64,000 nt of DNA from Psoroptes ovis (GCA_002943765.1 PQWQ01000005.1:1240001-1304000); one strand, 5' to 3'. Numbered from the stretch's first letter, positions 48,194-61,796 are shown. Program-made: numbers and translations. Notes: generated by a model not told the origin, from the letters alone.

Positions 48194-51100
48194 ATGAATT
48201 CAATCAAATCGAAAACGTTTTCATTGGTCATAATCATTGTAATAATAACGACGGTTATACCATTGATTTTGTCCACCAACAATGATACCGATTATCATGT
48301 TGATCACATTGATAACAATGGTACGCTACAACAACATCAACCACATGATAATCATTCTACAACAACAGCAGCTGAAGCAGCGACCGCTAAGAATTCTGCT
48401 GTAACACCATCAATCATCATCAATACGGAGCGATCGAATCATAATCTTACAGATTCAAATTATAAGAAATTACAACTGTGGATACGGAAATTTTATCAAA
48501 GATTTCCAAAATTATTCGATTATTGTTCAAGGAATCAAAGTTGTAAGGTAAATTTTGTAATATTCCATGTTTTTGATTTGATTAAAATCTTTGACCAATG
48601 GTCATTGATCCTTGTTTTCACCTCAATTTCTTAATTCAATCAACAGTGCATGGACAATGTCGACGATTTACTACGGAAAACTTCGTCATCGAAAACCGAA
48701 CCAATAAATCAATTAACAATCAATGTTCGGCGAATCATTGCAACATTATTGGTGGCGAACGTAATCAATTTAGATCGTCAACAGCAGCTGCTACGTCAAT
48801 CGGACAAATGGCCAATCCGAATCAATAACGATAGTTTATTACAGAAATGTCAAACATTGGCAGGTAAGACAATGCCGATTGCTGCATGTTTTGAATTTTC
48901 AAATCATGTTGAATTATTTAGAAGTAAATAAGGAAACAATGTTTAGAAATATTACATTGTATTGGGTTGTCCCATAAGTTCTTGCCGTTTTTTCAATTTT
49001 TTATTACTCAAAAAACGGCAAGAACTTATGGGACAACCCAATAAATACGATATCTCGTTATCATTCAGCGTTACATTGTTATTGATTATGATTAATTGAT
49101 TGATTGCAGCAGCAAAACAAAAGAAAAAAACAATCGTTTATGATGAAACAATAATGATAATGATAATATTGAAACTACAAATTTGACAATCTTTAAGGTT
49201 AATCACACACACACACACAAACACACACCACACACACGACACAATAGTTTATTTTAAAACGATAATTACAATCTTTAGATGATTATGTAACATTTGAATT
49301 TTTTAAGATATTCAATTTTGAAAAATTGAACAATTCAACTGAAAAATGAATAAGTATATCTTTCGGATAAAACAATGAAAATACGATAATTATTATTATC
49401 ATCATTGATGATGATCATTATAATTATGATTACAATGATGATGATATGATTACGTAAAAAAAATAAAGCAATCATATTATCAATTATCTTGTTGTCTTCT
49501 ACCGAATCAATCAAACAAAATAGAAATCAGATCATTTTTAATTAATTGTTCAGATTTAATTGTTGATTCAAATATTGGATTCAATCACGAACAACGACAT
49601 GACATTGAATCTCGAAGTAATTACGGGATAATTGATTATTTTCGTGGTTTCTTGATCGATCGAATGAGTGTATGAATAAATGAATGATGAATGGATGATT
49701 GATTTAAGAGTTGCCATCGTTGAGAAACACTGATCGCTTTAATAATAGCATAATAACAAATTAATGTTAGGATAATGATAATTATAATTGTTTTGTCAAA
49801 ATTAGAAAACAATTATGTTTTATTTATGTGTATCAAGGTTTTATTTGTTTTTTGAATTTCTTATTCATTGAATTCATTTTATTCATTAATTTGTATTCAT
49901 TTTTGTTGTTTTAATTTAAATGTCTAAATCTAAATAAATCAATTAATCAAATTTAGAACAATCAATTTGCTTGAATGGCGAATCGACAAGCGAAGGATAT
50001 TATCAAGAAAATCGTGAACATTTACTTAAATCATTGATGCCAAATTTTTTAAGCCAATTTGTGGACACTCATGAAGACAATGATGATGGTAATAACCATG
50101 ATGATGATGATGATGAAGATGATGATAGCCACAATCATTCATCCAGCATTATGAACATAAATTCATCGGAATTCGCAGCAAATCTGGATCAATTACTACA
50201 GAATTTAGATGATAATCTGCTTCGTTCAAAATCATCAAAATCATCATTGTTTGATCGTGAAACAATTGTCAAAGATTTGAATCGATTATTAATGAAAAAT
50301 TCAAATCTTCAACATGATCCATATGCGCTGATTGAAACATTATCATTGTTGCTTGTCAATCGTTTAGTTAAAGGTGAAAATATTGAATCAATTGATCGAA
50401 AATATTTACGTTTTATTATTGAAAAATATGGTCATAATCATAAACAAGACCAAGAGCAAACAATGATCGATAAATATGGTTTAGCAAAATTACTTAATGA
50501 TCTGCATATTGGTGGTTTCATTGATCATCGACAGCCACGATCATTGAATCATCGTCATGGTCATGATCATGATGATCACCATGATGATGATCATACCAAA
50601 AAATATTTGGAACACCATAATCATCTGGTAAAATATCTGTCAGATGACCATGATCACCGATCAGATAAAAACCTTGCCACTGATTGTTATGATTTTGATT
50701 ATTACATAAGACTTTTACGGCAAAATAGTTCGAATTCAGTGGATGGAACTGTTCATATATCATCAAAAGAATTGAAACAATTATTACCAATATTTTTGCA
50801 ACAAATTTTATCGAAATCATGTGAAAAATTCAATGATAATGATATTGTGAATGGCGAACAATTAATTCATTCTGAATCTAGTCATCATATTGGCCATAAC
50901 CATGACCATGATCATCATGGTCATCATGATCATCAACATCACCATAATCATAACGCCACGAATGTCGATTTTGGTGTTGGTAAGTACCTGAACTATTATG
51001 AAGCTTACAACCTCTCGAACACTATAATTTCTTTGAATAAGTCGCCCAATTTGAAGGCTTTCAACTTCAAAGGGTTTGGCTGCCTCCCCTTGAAGGATTA

Positions 51101-52659
51101 CACTGCCTTTTCTTTATCAGTTACCCCTCTAGAGGGCGTCATTTTTCTTTTTTTTACTTAAAAATTGATTAACATCTAATTTCGAATTCATTTTTAATTT
51201 TTTCCTCACTTCTTCTAGCGTTGATATATGGTAATTTATCAATTTTAGTGATTAGTTTATCATCATTAGGTGGCATATTGCTCATACCAATATTGAAAAG
51301 TCGTGCCTATGCATTGACAATACAAATGTTGATTGGGCTAGCATTCAGTTCAATGTCTGGTGATGCATTATTTCATTTAATACCATCAGTACTTGGTATA
51401 CATTCACATTCAAATGATAAAGAAGATGATGATGGCAAACATCATCATGATGATGAAATACATTTTGAATATTTATGGTTTATGATAACGATATCCATTT
51501 CAATTTATTTATTATTTCTATTCGAATTGATCTCAAATGCATTAGCAAAACTTAAAGATGGCCAATATTCAGGCCATTCTCATAATCATAATTTGAAATA
51601 TTCATCAAATAATGATGATGACCATCAGCATCATCAACATTATCCACATCATCATCATCAACAAGAACATCATCATGATCATCAACATGGACATTTTACG
51701 ATGAATTTCAGCAAGCAACAGCAGCAGCAGCAACAATCAAATCAACCAACGAATATTGATCATTCAAAAGACTCGCCATTATCTCTTCAGGTATGCAAAG
51801 ATGATAATTGATTGATTGCAAATTTTCATTTGAACCTCTATTTTCAAGTCTGCAACCATTTCGCCAACATTAACGACCGAAATCAGTGATAATTCACCAA
51901 TTACAAATGTTCATGATACAATATCATCGAATAATTTATCATTACTATCGAAATCAACATCAAATTCAAATTCAACATTGATCAATGATCGATTATCATT
52001 ATCATCATCAACATTATCATCGAAAACTAAATTAAATCACAATAATGACAGCAAAAACAATGATGATGATAATAATAATAAAATAATTTGTTTAGGAATG
52101 TCATCATTAGCATTGATAATAACATTGAGTGATTCAATTCATAATCTTATTGATGGTATTGCAATCGGTATATCTTATTCGAATAGTATCGCGAATGGAT
52201 TATCAACAACAATAGCTGTGTTTTGTCATGAATTACCACATGAATTCGGTGATTTTGCCGTTATGATTTCGACTGGAATGTCAGTGAAACGGGCTGCAAT
52301 CATAAATTTTCTATCAGCGCTGACATCATTCATCGGGCTTTATATTGGTTTATTGCTTGGAAATTCAGAACAAGCTAATCGCTATTCATTGGCCATTTGT
52401 TCTGGATTATTTTTGTACATTTCTCTTTGTGATATGGTAAATCAAATGTTTCGATTGGTTTGATTTATTATCAATCTAATTGATCAATTTTGTTCATTTC
52501 TTTACCGATTTCCAGCTACCTGAATTGAAAGAAATGGTTGAACCAATATTTTCAAAACAATGGTGGTTATCATTCGTGATGAAAAATATTGGAATTATTT
52601 TTGGTTATATTTTCATGATATTCATTGCTATTTATGAAGATAAAATTAATTTTGCTTAA
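48194..52659 (+). CDS. ZIP-family zinc transporter, LIV-1 subfamily (SLC39A4/12-like)
   Basis: Six exons (48194-48547, 48647-48863, 49957-50979, 51219-51790, 51849-52436, 52516-52659) give about 965 residues. The ATG starts a signal peptide-like helix (FSLVIIIVIITTVIPLIL). A long ectodomain rich in His/Asp runs (HDDDDDEDDDSHNH, HGHDHDDHHDDDH, HHGHHDHQHHHNH) follows. The transporter begins at LIYGNLSILVISLSSLGGILLIP, with IGLAFSSMSGDALFHLIPSVLG and a long His-rich cytosolic loop. Metal-site helices: SDSIHNLIDGIAIG and the LIV-1 hallmark CHELPHEFGDFAVM, then LYISLCDMLPELKEM and IIFGYIFMIFIAIYEDKI. It imports zinc (or iron/manganese) into the cytosol. Intron 2 (1093 bp) carries a mariner-type palindrome; intron 3 (239 bp) carries a GC-rich patch. 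ZIP4/ZIP12 similarity is strongest, but exact orthology is open. Confidence 0.85.
48962..49041. mobile_element. Mariner-type palindromic MITE (80 bp)
   Basis: Two perfect 32-bp inverted repeats (48962-48993 and 49010-49041), beginning TTGGGTTGTCCCATAAGT, flank a 16-nt spacer. TA dinucleotides flank both ends (48960-48961 and 49042-49043), the mariner target-site duplication. The repeat shares the layout of mariner terminal repeats (TTRGGTTG..., AAGT, TTGC-GTTTTT). No transposase is present. It lies in sense orientation in intron 2 of the ZIP gene and is symmetric, so it can fold as a 32-bp hairpin in the pre-mRNA. Confidence 0.9.
49204..49241. repeat. (CA)n microsatellite in ZIP intron 2
   Basis: CA repeat with short A and C interruptions. 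Confidence 0.85.
50980..51218 (+). other. GC-richer intron 3 of the ZIP gene
   Basis: The first 160 bp of this intron are noticeably less AT-rich than the rest of the window. They contain the 12-bp palindrome CCCTCTAGAGGG (51125-51136), inside a CTCF-core-like 14-mer (12 of 14). The frame stays open from exon 3 to near 51160, but splicing to GCG TTG is better supported by the transmembrane helix that follows. Confidence 0.4.
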
Positions 52660-53712
52660 TCGAAAATTGGACATCGAATCATATCGAATTCGAAATACCG
52701 GTGACCATTTGACCATTCGTTTTCCATTCGAAGCATGGTACGGCCAGATATTTTTCAAGTACACTGAATTATTTCAATGAACACCTTGAACGCGTAATGA
52801 GGCCATTTCGGACCTCTTTCGTCATTTCGGACCCTTGATGACCCTTCGAAGCATCGAGGCTTATCTACGAATCAGGCCGACAAACCTGATGGCAGCAACA
52901 ACAATAACGAGCTTATCAATCCATGTTTTTTTCATTTGTCTGGATCCAGATTTTTTATTTATTAAATAATTGATTAATCAATAATTTGTAAATTGAAAAA
53001 TAAAAAAATGATGAAGATAATTCTCGAGAATTTCATTGAAATGAATGAATTAAAAAAAATTGAAATGAAATTTTCATTTTGTATAAGATTCAATGAGATA
53101 TGAATGAATGAAAAATAATTAATTTTCCATGTGAAAAAATATAAATGAAAATAAATAATTTATACATGAATTTGAATTACGAATTATGATAATTCGATGA
53201 TAATAGTAGAAAAAATGTAATGATAATCGTGATGATCAAAAAAAAAATGTTAAATTAATATCCCGATGATTAACATCGGCAATGATGATTATGATTAATA
53301 TGGCAAATAGAAGAAATGATCGAAAAATAATAATCATAAAGCTAATCAGTTTCTGGGTAAATTGAGTTTGATCGGATCAATTCTTAGGGTTAAAGATTTT
53401 CAAAGAGTTTAGGTTTTCAAAGGCTGTAGGTCTTCATGATTCAAGGTGATCTTATTGAGGTGATTTCATCAGGGTTCAGGAAGGTTCAGGTGGCAAAGGA
53501 TCAAGGTTCAAAAACTCAAGGGACTAATTTCTAGTGTCAAAAATTTTGTTTCTGGATCATTTTTTTGGGCTTCGGCGATCTGATTATCATTAGGAATTTT
53601 GTCAAATTAATTTTTATGTCCACACACATGTGATTACCAATGTATATTAAGCGGCTAAATGGGTTCTGCTAATGCTATCGATTTGATTCATTTTGTTTCA
53701 CTTTGTTTCACA
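52660..53712. other. Convergent intergenic region between the ZIP and ZP genes
   Basis: Both genes end here. A GC-richer patch at about 52785-52925 carries the 10-mer ATTTCGGACC twice, about 20 bp apart. Around 53390-53520 are several AAGGTTCA/TTCAGG units. No exon is supported. Confidence 0.5.
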
Positions 53713-56521
53713 TTAATGATACATAACATAACCATTGTTTGAGCTTGATTTCATTCGAGATGATAATCCACCATTAGTATAACCATTTGTATTTGTTGTA
53801 CCTGTCATCACTGGTATCACTGTTTGTTGTTGTTGTTGTTGTTGCTGATGATGATGATAATCACCATTATCATTATGTTTATTGCTACGTTTTTGATTAT
53901 TTTTCAGCAATTGTTGTTCTTTTGCTGATAATAATTTTTTACCATTATTATTATTATTATTATTATTGTTACCACCATTTAACATCATTGCAGCCATAAT
54001 TGCATTCGATGATGATGATAATGAATCAACATTATCATAATATGATGAACGTTTACGACAACACATTACCACTGAACATGTACAGAAAAATAATGCAATT
54101 GTTGATAGTGTTATGAAACAAACAAGGAAATTAATCGATGACATGCATATTTTTTCATTAATTTTTTCCGATAACCATGATTTTGTACGTGATGAACTAT
54201 GTTTACTGTGATTAGTACCATTATTTAATTGATTAGTATCATTAACATTATCATTGCTCGAATCATCAATTGTTGATTGTTCGGCAGTCAATTTTTCAGC
54301 TGATGTTGCAAAACTTAAATCACCAGTCGATATGACACGAATTACTTTTTCAACACCGATTTGTTTTTGTGATGAATTATTGTTGCTAATATCACTTTCT
54401 GATTCGGTAATTAATTCTTTTAATTCATCATTAACATCACGTACTTCACGTGGTCTGGCCAGTACACTATTATCGGTACGGCTAGATATTTCACCAATTT
54501 GTGCAGCAGCTGTTGGTAAATCTGAACCCAAATATAAATCACTACCGCCGCCACCACTACTGCCACCCATAATATCACGATGATTTTGTAAATTTTGCAT
54601 TGTACCAGTAATTTGATGATTAATATAATGAATATTTGATTGGCCACTTTGATCACATTGTTCTGGACAGCTATTCTTACAGATTTGAATTGTACATTGA
54701 AAATGTACTTCCATTGAATCGGGAAATTTGAATGCTTGAAAGTGTGCATAACTCAATACCGATGCACTTGAACCGAAATTCTTGATTTTGGTAAATTTAG
54801 ACATTAATTTCGATCGAACAATACAACCATTTGTATCCACTAATTCGATCGGTGCACGTTTACCATCATGTGCAACACAATTTCTAACCAACATATCGAA
54901 TTTATTTTCTTCATCTTTAATGGCCAAAACCATTGTCATTGTTTGACCAATCTTAACAATGCCGGCAACTTCACTAGCCCATGGACCACGACCAACTTGT
55001 ATTTGCATCCAGCAGCCAACATTATCGCCGGCGAAATCAGCACGTACAACATCGACCATATCAACTGGGAATGGCCGGAATGAAACAGATTTTTCATATT
55101 GATCATGCCATGTACAACGAAGTTTTCTAGCTTGATCCCATGCTTCTTGTACGAATGGATCATATTGAAATATGACAGTATTTTCGAAGAAATTACCGGC
55201 ATTAACATTGCCATATGCTGACAATGAATTAGGTCCCATGTTGCCAGTCGTACCACAACTATCGATTCGAATATCGAAATAAATTGATGAACGGCCGGAA
55301 CCAGATGGTAAATGAATACAATTTGGTTGACTGAAATGTCCTTTCGAGAATATGATACCATTGAATGGACGATCAAATTCTACCGAAACTTTCATGAAAT
55401 TTTTTTCACATTTAACATCTAAATGTACAATTTTTGCCAATTCTGGCTGTGCAATTGGCCATATTTCATTCGACGATGTTTGACGATCATAATCTACAGA
55501 ATGGATTGAAATTAATTCATTGAAAATTCAACATCGTATGTGATAACTTACCATTCATCAATTCATTGTTTCTACTATCATCGGAATCAATATATTCAGT
55601 TATCGTATGAATCAATGGATCAATATTACTGGATGGTTCAATATCGATATGATTTGGTAGTAATTGTGGACCTTGTTGTTGCTGTGATTGTGGAGGAGAT
55701 GATGGTGGTCCTTGATGCATCATTTGTGGTGGCATCAATGATTTTGGTCCAGCTCCAATTATTGCATTTGGTGAATGTATTGGCAATGATTTAAACATCG
55801 GTTGATGGCCACCGAATCCAGGTGGTGGCGGTTGTTGTTGAAATTGTGGTGGCATCGGTGGTGGTGGTGGTCCTCGATGATTTGGATTTGGTCCATTCGG
55901 TGGAAACGGTGGTCTCATTTGTGGTGGTGGTGGTGGCGGTGGACCTGGCTGTCTCATCATTTGCGGTCCCATGCCACGCATTGGTCCTGGTGGTGGTGGT
56001 GGATGTGGATGATGAATTTGTGGAATAATATTTGAAGCCGATGACATTAATGGACCATTTAAAAATCTTGTATTAAATCGAAGATCAAATGGAAGTCTTG
56101 AAAACTTTATGATTTGAAAAAAAATTGAACAAGATTAACATTGGAATGATTAATCAAACATTAAATGATTGAAAACTTACTGGTCTTTTTAATTTTGATA
56201 ATGAAAATTTTGAATCCGATTCAGCACCCATCAAATCGGATTCCGAATCAACAACAGCTGCATGTGATAATGATGCTGGCCCAATAGGATTTGGCATACG
56301 AATCGATGATTGACCATCCATTGTTGATTCATTAGCCAATAAATCTTCGACCATTCCAGGCATTAAATGTTTATTATTTTTGCCATTATCATTATCATTA
56401 TTATTACCATCATGATGATGGCTACTAACACCAATCGATGAACTAACATCAATCATTGAATCATCATTTTTATGTGAATCACCATTACCACCACCGCCAA
56501 TTGATAATAATGATGATTGAT
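53713..56521 (-). CDS. ZP-domain transmembrane protein (miniature/dusky-like), 5' partial
   Basis: Three exons are visible (56521-56181, 56104-55552, 55493-53713; introns 76 and 58 bp), about 890 residues. The first begins at an AG acceptor with phase 1, so at least one upstream exon with the signal peptide is missing. Order: an acidic/Asn/His linker; a Pro-rich segment with PPPPPPP, HPHPPPPPGP and QQQ; then the ZP domain from about AKIVHLDVKCEKNFM. It has IIFSKGHFSQPNC, an even set of Cys, VRNCVAHDGKRAPI and VHFQCTIQICKNSCPEQC. A REVR site after it could be a furin-type cleavage site. One transmembrane helix (FLVCFITLSTIALFFCTCSVVMCC) precedes a Gln/Asn-rich cytoplasmic tail. Such ZP proteins shape apical extracellular matrix and cuticle. 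Confidence 0.85.
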
Positions 56522-56980
56522 CTGCATTTGTTATTAATACATTATAATAACTAATACAGCAAAACAACTATTTTTTTTTTATTATTTGAACCAAAGAAAT
56601 CAGATAAAATAAATAAATAACAAAGTATTAATTTTATTTCGATTTAATATTTGCATAAATTTACTAAGAACTAAGAAGAATTATCTTTTCAAATAATGAA
56701 ATTATAGTCGTTTTAGTAAAAATTTATTTATTCATATTTTGACCTTCTTATTACAGACCATTCACTTGACCTTAATTCTAATAATAAATAATCGAAAAAC
56801 AAAAAAAAAAAACATTCGAAAATATCTTCAAAGAACAAAAAAAAAAAAAACAGAAACAATGATCATCATCGATCAATTTGTTAAACACATTTATTTATTA
56901 AAAAAAAACTGGATGCTGTTCATGTTCAAAAATGTGTCTTAAGATTATTGTTTCTTAAAATTTGGTATGATTCAATGCCA

Positions 56981-57009
56981 AAGAAGAAGAAGAAGAAGAA
57001 GAAGAAGAA
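56981..57009. repeat. (GAA)n repeat
   Basis: About nine GAA/AAG units. Confidence 0.9.
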
Positions 57010-57668
57010 TGAAAAAATAAAAATCAATCGATTATAATCGATAATCAAATTTAAACAATTATCAAGGTAAGAAAAAACAATGAATTGAATGGTATGACCA
57101 ATAAATGGTACATACAAACACACACCGTGTCCATGTTCACACAATTCGATCGATCATCAATTAATTCAATTTGATTGATTCAAATACCTGTTTCTCCGTT
57201 TCTTACTTCGAAACCCTTCAACATTCAACATCTTCTGGCTACTTCTTCATCGCTTGACGATCATCCAATCTACCATCCAACTCCATTTCCATCATCATCA
57301 ATGATCATAAATACGATTTTACGATTAATTCAATCTATTTTTACCATTCAAATAACCGAATGAAGAAAAACAATTCGGTTATCAAAATCACGATTTGAAT
57401 TTTAATTTGACCGGTTTTTTCTTCTGTCCATTTCGGTTCGATCATGTTCGTTCGGCCAATGTTATTTATTATCATCAAGTTACCATCGAACCACTCTTCG
57501 AATAATCATTGAATATCGTTTGCATGAAGAGTGTAGAAATGCATCCAAACATGTGTATATCGGTCAAGTACATCGATGATGTTCATACATAAATAAATAA
57601 CCGACTAACCGATTTGAAGATGCTGATGTTGTTGTTGCTGGTGTTGCTGGTTGTTGTTGATGAAAAGA

Positions 57669-57690
57669 TATATCTATCTATCTATCTATT
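57669..57690. repeat. (TATC)n repeat
   Basis: About five TATC units. Confidence 0.9.
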
Positions 57691-57918
57691 TGAACCACAT
57701 GAATTAATTCAAAGATTTTTTTCGTTACCTTCTTTTAATTTCTTGATTACGGAAATTTTTTTCGTATTTTTTTCGGTGAAAATTTAAATCTTCCTTGATG
57801 CATCCTTGAATTTCAATGATTAATTCGCTGTTTGATGATATGATGACCTTTTTTTTCTTCATTTACTCATCGTCATCTTTCTTAGATTTGTTTTAATTTT
57901 GGTTAATGAATAAATATG

Positions 57919-57943
57919 ATCATCATCATCATCATCATCATCA
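57919..57943. repeat. (CAT)n repeat
   Basis: About eight CAT units. Confidence 0.9.
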
Positions 57944-59265
57944 TTCATCATATTTAATTGATTTTTTCTGTTAATCATCATAATTTGGTGGTAACATATA
58001 TGATCATAATTATTAATTTTCAATGCAATCAGCTAAGTGTCGAATGGTGGCAATAATTTTCAACCCTCGCCTTCATGATATTGGAGGTAATCATCTGATA
58101 GAATCATATGATGTCGCCTAAGGTCACATATCAGAGTGACAGATTGATTTGATTGAAAATATGTGGAAATTTTCAAAAATTACTAAAAGTCTTACGCCTT
58201 ACATCTTACACCTTTTTAAAAATAAATTACTTCGTATTGAACGGATTAGATTTGAAATGATTGAAAGATATTAAATCATTTGGCGACCGAAAAGTATTTG
58301 AAATTAAAATCAGAAATTCGGTCAAATATTTTATTTTCTTTTTAATGAGAAAATATCAATTTATATCCTGTTTATATTGGAAGGCTATACATTCAAATAT
58401 TTTTTTGATTTTTGCCATTTGATTAAATATTTGATTAAAAACCTTTAAACATTTATCACATTTGATTAAATGTTACCTCATCGACCATAATGCCATAACA
58501 TACCAAACACCATAAACAACCTTTTAAAATGTCAAACAATGATAATACGGAAAAATATTGACTTGAATTTTGAATTTAATCAAGGAAATGCGAACGATTA
58601 ATAGTATCTTTGAAATCTGCGAATCTTTGGTAAATCATTGGAAAAAAAATGTCAAAAAATTTTCTCAAAGAAATAATTTTTAAAATCATTTGGATAAACA
58701 TATGAATAAATCACAGGTACATTAACATCATCAACCCAACCATCATGAACTAACTATGAATTTTATTAAAAAAAATTAGTGGCAATCAATGAATGGATGT
58801 TTGATGCTTGATATTTTACAAGCAATTTCATTCCATTTTGTTTATTTATTTGTTCAGTTTTCTGACATTGAAATGCATTAATCAGATCTCTTATACCTCA
58901 GTTTGATCATTAATCAACCATCGTCTATGTGTCGGTGTATGTGTATGTGTGTTTGGCTGATGAATATTTGATTTCTACTTGAATTTTCCAATGAAAATTT
59001 AAGCCTGATTTCAGCCTGATTCGGGCTAATTTCTGTAGAAATATTCGCTGGTAAAAACAAGAGAAATTCCATTTGAAAATTGCCAAAAATATTCACCAAG
59101 AAACATTTTTGGATGAACAAAATGAATGATAGAAACATCCTTGTATACTTGTATCGTTGTAATTTGGCATCCTCTCTTTCAAATGGTCATCATCATATTA
59201 AAAAAAATACTTCAATCAGGTAAATTAAACTAAATGAAAAAGAAATAAGGTTAACTACTACAAAC

Positions 59266-59289
59266 GATGATGATGATGATGATGATGAT
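59266..59289. repeat. (GAT)n repeat
   Basis: About eight GAT units. Confidence 0.9.
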
Positions 59290-60438
59290 AATCTAGTTTT
59301 ATTTTTATTTTATTTCTTCGTTCGTATCAACATTAACTTCTACAGAAGCTGGCTCGCAATTTGAGCAATTCAAGGTAATTTTCCCTTGAAAAAAAAGGTA
59401 TTTTCGTTTTAAGACATTTTTTTGTTCGGTTGAAAAATGTGCATGATTGAGACCTTAATTAGTGATGGTATGTGTTCGGGGAAATTTTTTTACCCGAACC
59501 ATCTCAGAGATTCGCTTGTCCTGTCCACCGGAGACAGCTTCTCCATCGAAACAAAGGCTTAAAATCAACAAACAAATTGAAACAATCATCTTCGAGTGAG
59601 TAGTATCTTCTTAAGATGGTAATTATCAAAAGATTTGTTTTTGCTTTGTTTGTCGATTGACAATTTCAAAAAAAAAAATCAAAGTAACAAAGTAACAATT
59701 AAATATATTTGATTAAGAAGAAGGTTAATGATGATTTTAAATTAATCATTCATTCATTAACATTAAAAAACCGGATTCACATAAGGCATATATTTGATAC
59801 GATTCAATCATTTAAAAATAATACATTGAATCGACATTGTTTGGATGCAAATTATGGTGCATTGGTGACCAAGAAATGGTGATTTCTCAGTGATTTCTTA
59901 GTTTGTTTACGTTGGTAAACATCATCAATATCATCAATGATGCATTCGACACCTTAAGAAACGAAATCACCGAGACTCGGTGGCCATGGGAACACAGTTT
60001 GGAAAGGTTTGAATATGTTAAAAAATGTGGAGAAATCATTGGAAATTTCGGCCAAAATTCGGACAAATCGATTTTTGAATTTTGTTCGAAATTTTGATCA
60101 AAAACAAAACAAACAAACAAATGATGGCCAACGACCATTATCATTATCAATGATCGGTCGAAGAAATATGATCGATGAATTTTGTTTGATCAATGAATAT
60201 GATTGATTCGTTTCGAATCGATAATTTGAATCAAATTTTGATTCAAATGGTCACAAAACACACAATGGTAAACTCAAAGGTTATTCAGAAGGTAAATATT
60301 GAACAACCAACAACGATCAACATTAATCAAAATCAAAGTTCAAATGTTCCCATTGAATTTTAATTGATTTAAATCATAAAAAAAATTTTGAAAAATTTTT
60401 AAAATAAAATTTAAACAATTTTCAATGTGAATGGTTTG

Positions 60439-60466
60439 AATTCAAAATTCAAAATTCAAAATTCAC
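60439..60466. repeat. AAAATTC heptamer repeat
   Basis: About four tandem copies of a TTCAAAA-type unit. Confidence 0.8.
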
Positions 60467-61188
60467 ATCATTTCAATTCAATTTGTTTCGCTTTCATTTC
60501 AAAACAACAGCCAACCACCAAACCAAACAAAACAATAACACCGAAACAACAACAAAAGCAAATTATTGTTGTTTGTATGTTGATGTTCACCATTCTTCTT
60601 CATCTTTGTTTGTTTCCATTGTTCTTAAGGCTACAACCTGATAATAACAACAATGGCTTTGGATGTGAATGGTATAAAATGATAATCACACATGTGAACA
60701 CCACATCATGTCATCATCATCATTATTATTATTATTATTATCGTTATAATTCGAACAATACAAGAGAAAAGGTAATAATCATTGAAAACAACAATTATCG
60801 TTCGGGAAAAAAAGGAACCATTAAAAATTAACCATGGCCATCATCATCATCATCATCATAATCATAATCATCGATCGTAGATGATGAATGACTATATTTA
60901 TTGATCGATCAATGTTCGATTATGTAATTTTTGGTTTTGGTTTTGGGTTCGAAACAAAACAAAAGTCGGAGAAAACAAAAATCACCGATGATTATGACCA
61001 TTAACCGATAATGTTGATAATGTCTTTATCTTTTTCGGACAACTAATTGTCCGACGATGATGATTATCTATGTGGAATATCTTTGAATTTTTCAGTAATC
61101 TTCAATCTTCAAAGTAATTCGAAGACTTTAAAGACTTCAAATGTCTGCGATTGTCAATACGGATCTTGAAATTTTCCATTTTTCATCC

Positions 61189-61208
61189 AAAAAAAAAAAA
61201 AAAAAAAA
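61189..61208. repeat. A homopolymer
   Basis: Twenty A residues. Confidence 0.85.
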
Positions 61209-61746
61209 TCAAAATCACTTGTATTTGATCAATTCAAGATATTCATCAAGATCAATCAATACCGAATATATACTTAAGATTGATCTTGTTTGATGATGAT
61301 GATGATGGTTTTGAAATGATCATTTCAATGATCATCAACGGGCAACTATGATTTTGATTCGATGATAATAAGTGTCCTAAATATTTTGAGTTTTTTCCAC
61401 AAATACTTGATAAGTACTTTCGAAAGAATCATTTTCGAAATACATTTTTGAATCAATCAAATCATCAAACAAAATACCTGTTCATTATTAATAAAACCAA
61501 GAAGGTTGAAAACTAGTTTCTACTTATTTCAACTATTCGAAACCATTTAAACGATTTTAAACCATTTCCAACCATTCGAACCATTTGGCATAATTCATTG
61601 AAAAAATTCATCGATTAATCGAAATCAATTTTTCTTGATCGATTTGATTGAATTTCAAATGAATCGAAATTAGGGTAAGACACAAATATTTGTGAGCGAC
61701 AAGCCTTTTTCCTTTTAGTTCTACCCAAAGCGACTATTGAAGCTTA

Positions 61747-61796
61747 ATGGTTAAAGCCTGGTGGGCGTCGAAGAGGCTTCAGCAGAGCCTAATGAC
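61747..61796 (+). repeat. Dispersed repeat copy 1, GC-rich
   Basis: Begins ATGGTTAAA and contains GGCTTCAG. The same order (ATGGTTAAA, then about 20-21 nt, then GCTTCAG) recurs at 62389-62440. Surrounding sequence contains complementary segments (GGCTTCAG...CTGAAGCC and GGGCGTC...GACGCC), so it may fold. It is probably a degraded repeat or small structured element. Confidence 0.35.

Noticed and set aside
54254..54583. Frame opposite the ZP gene
   Set aside because: Antisense of a coding exon with no recognisable domain.
60427..60831. 134-codon frame
   Set aside because: Built on AAAATTC and CAT/TTA repeats with no domain; probably chance.
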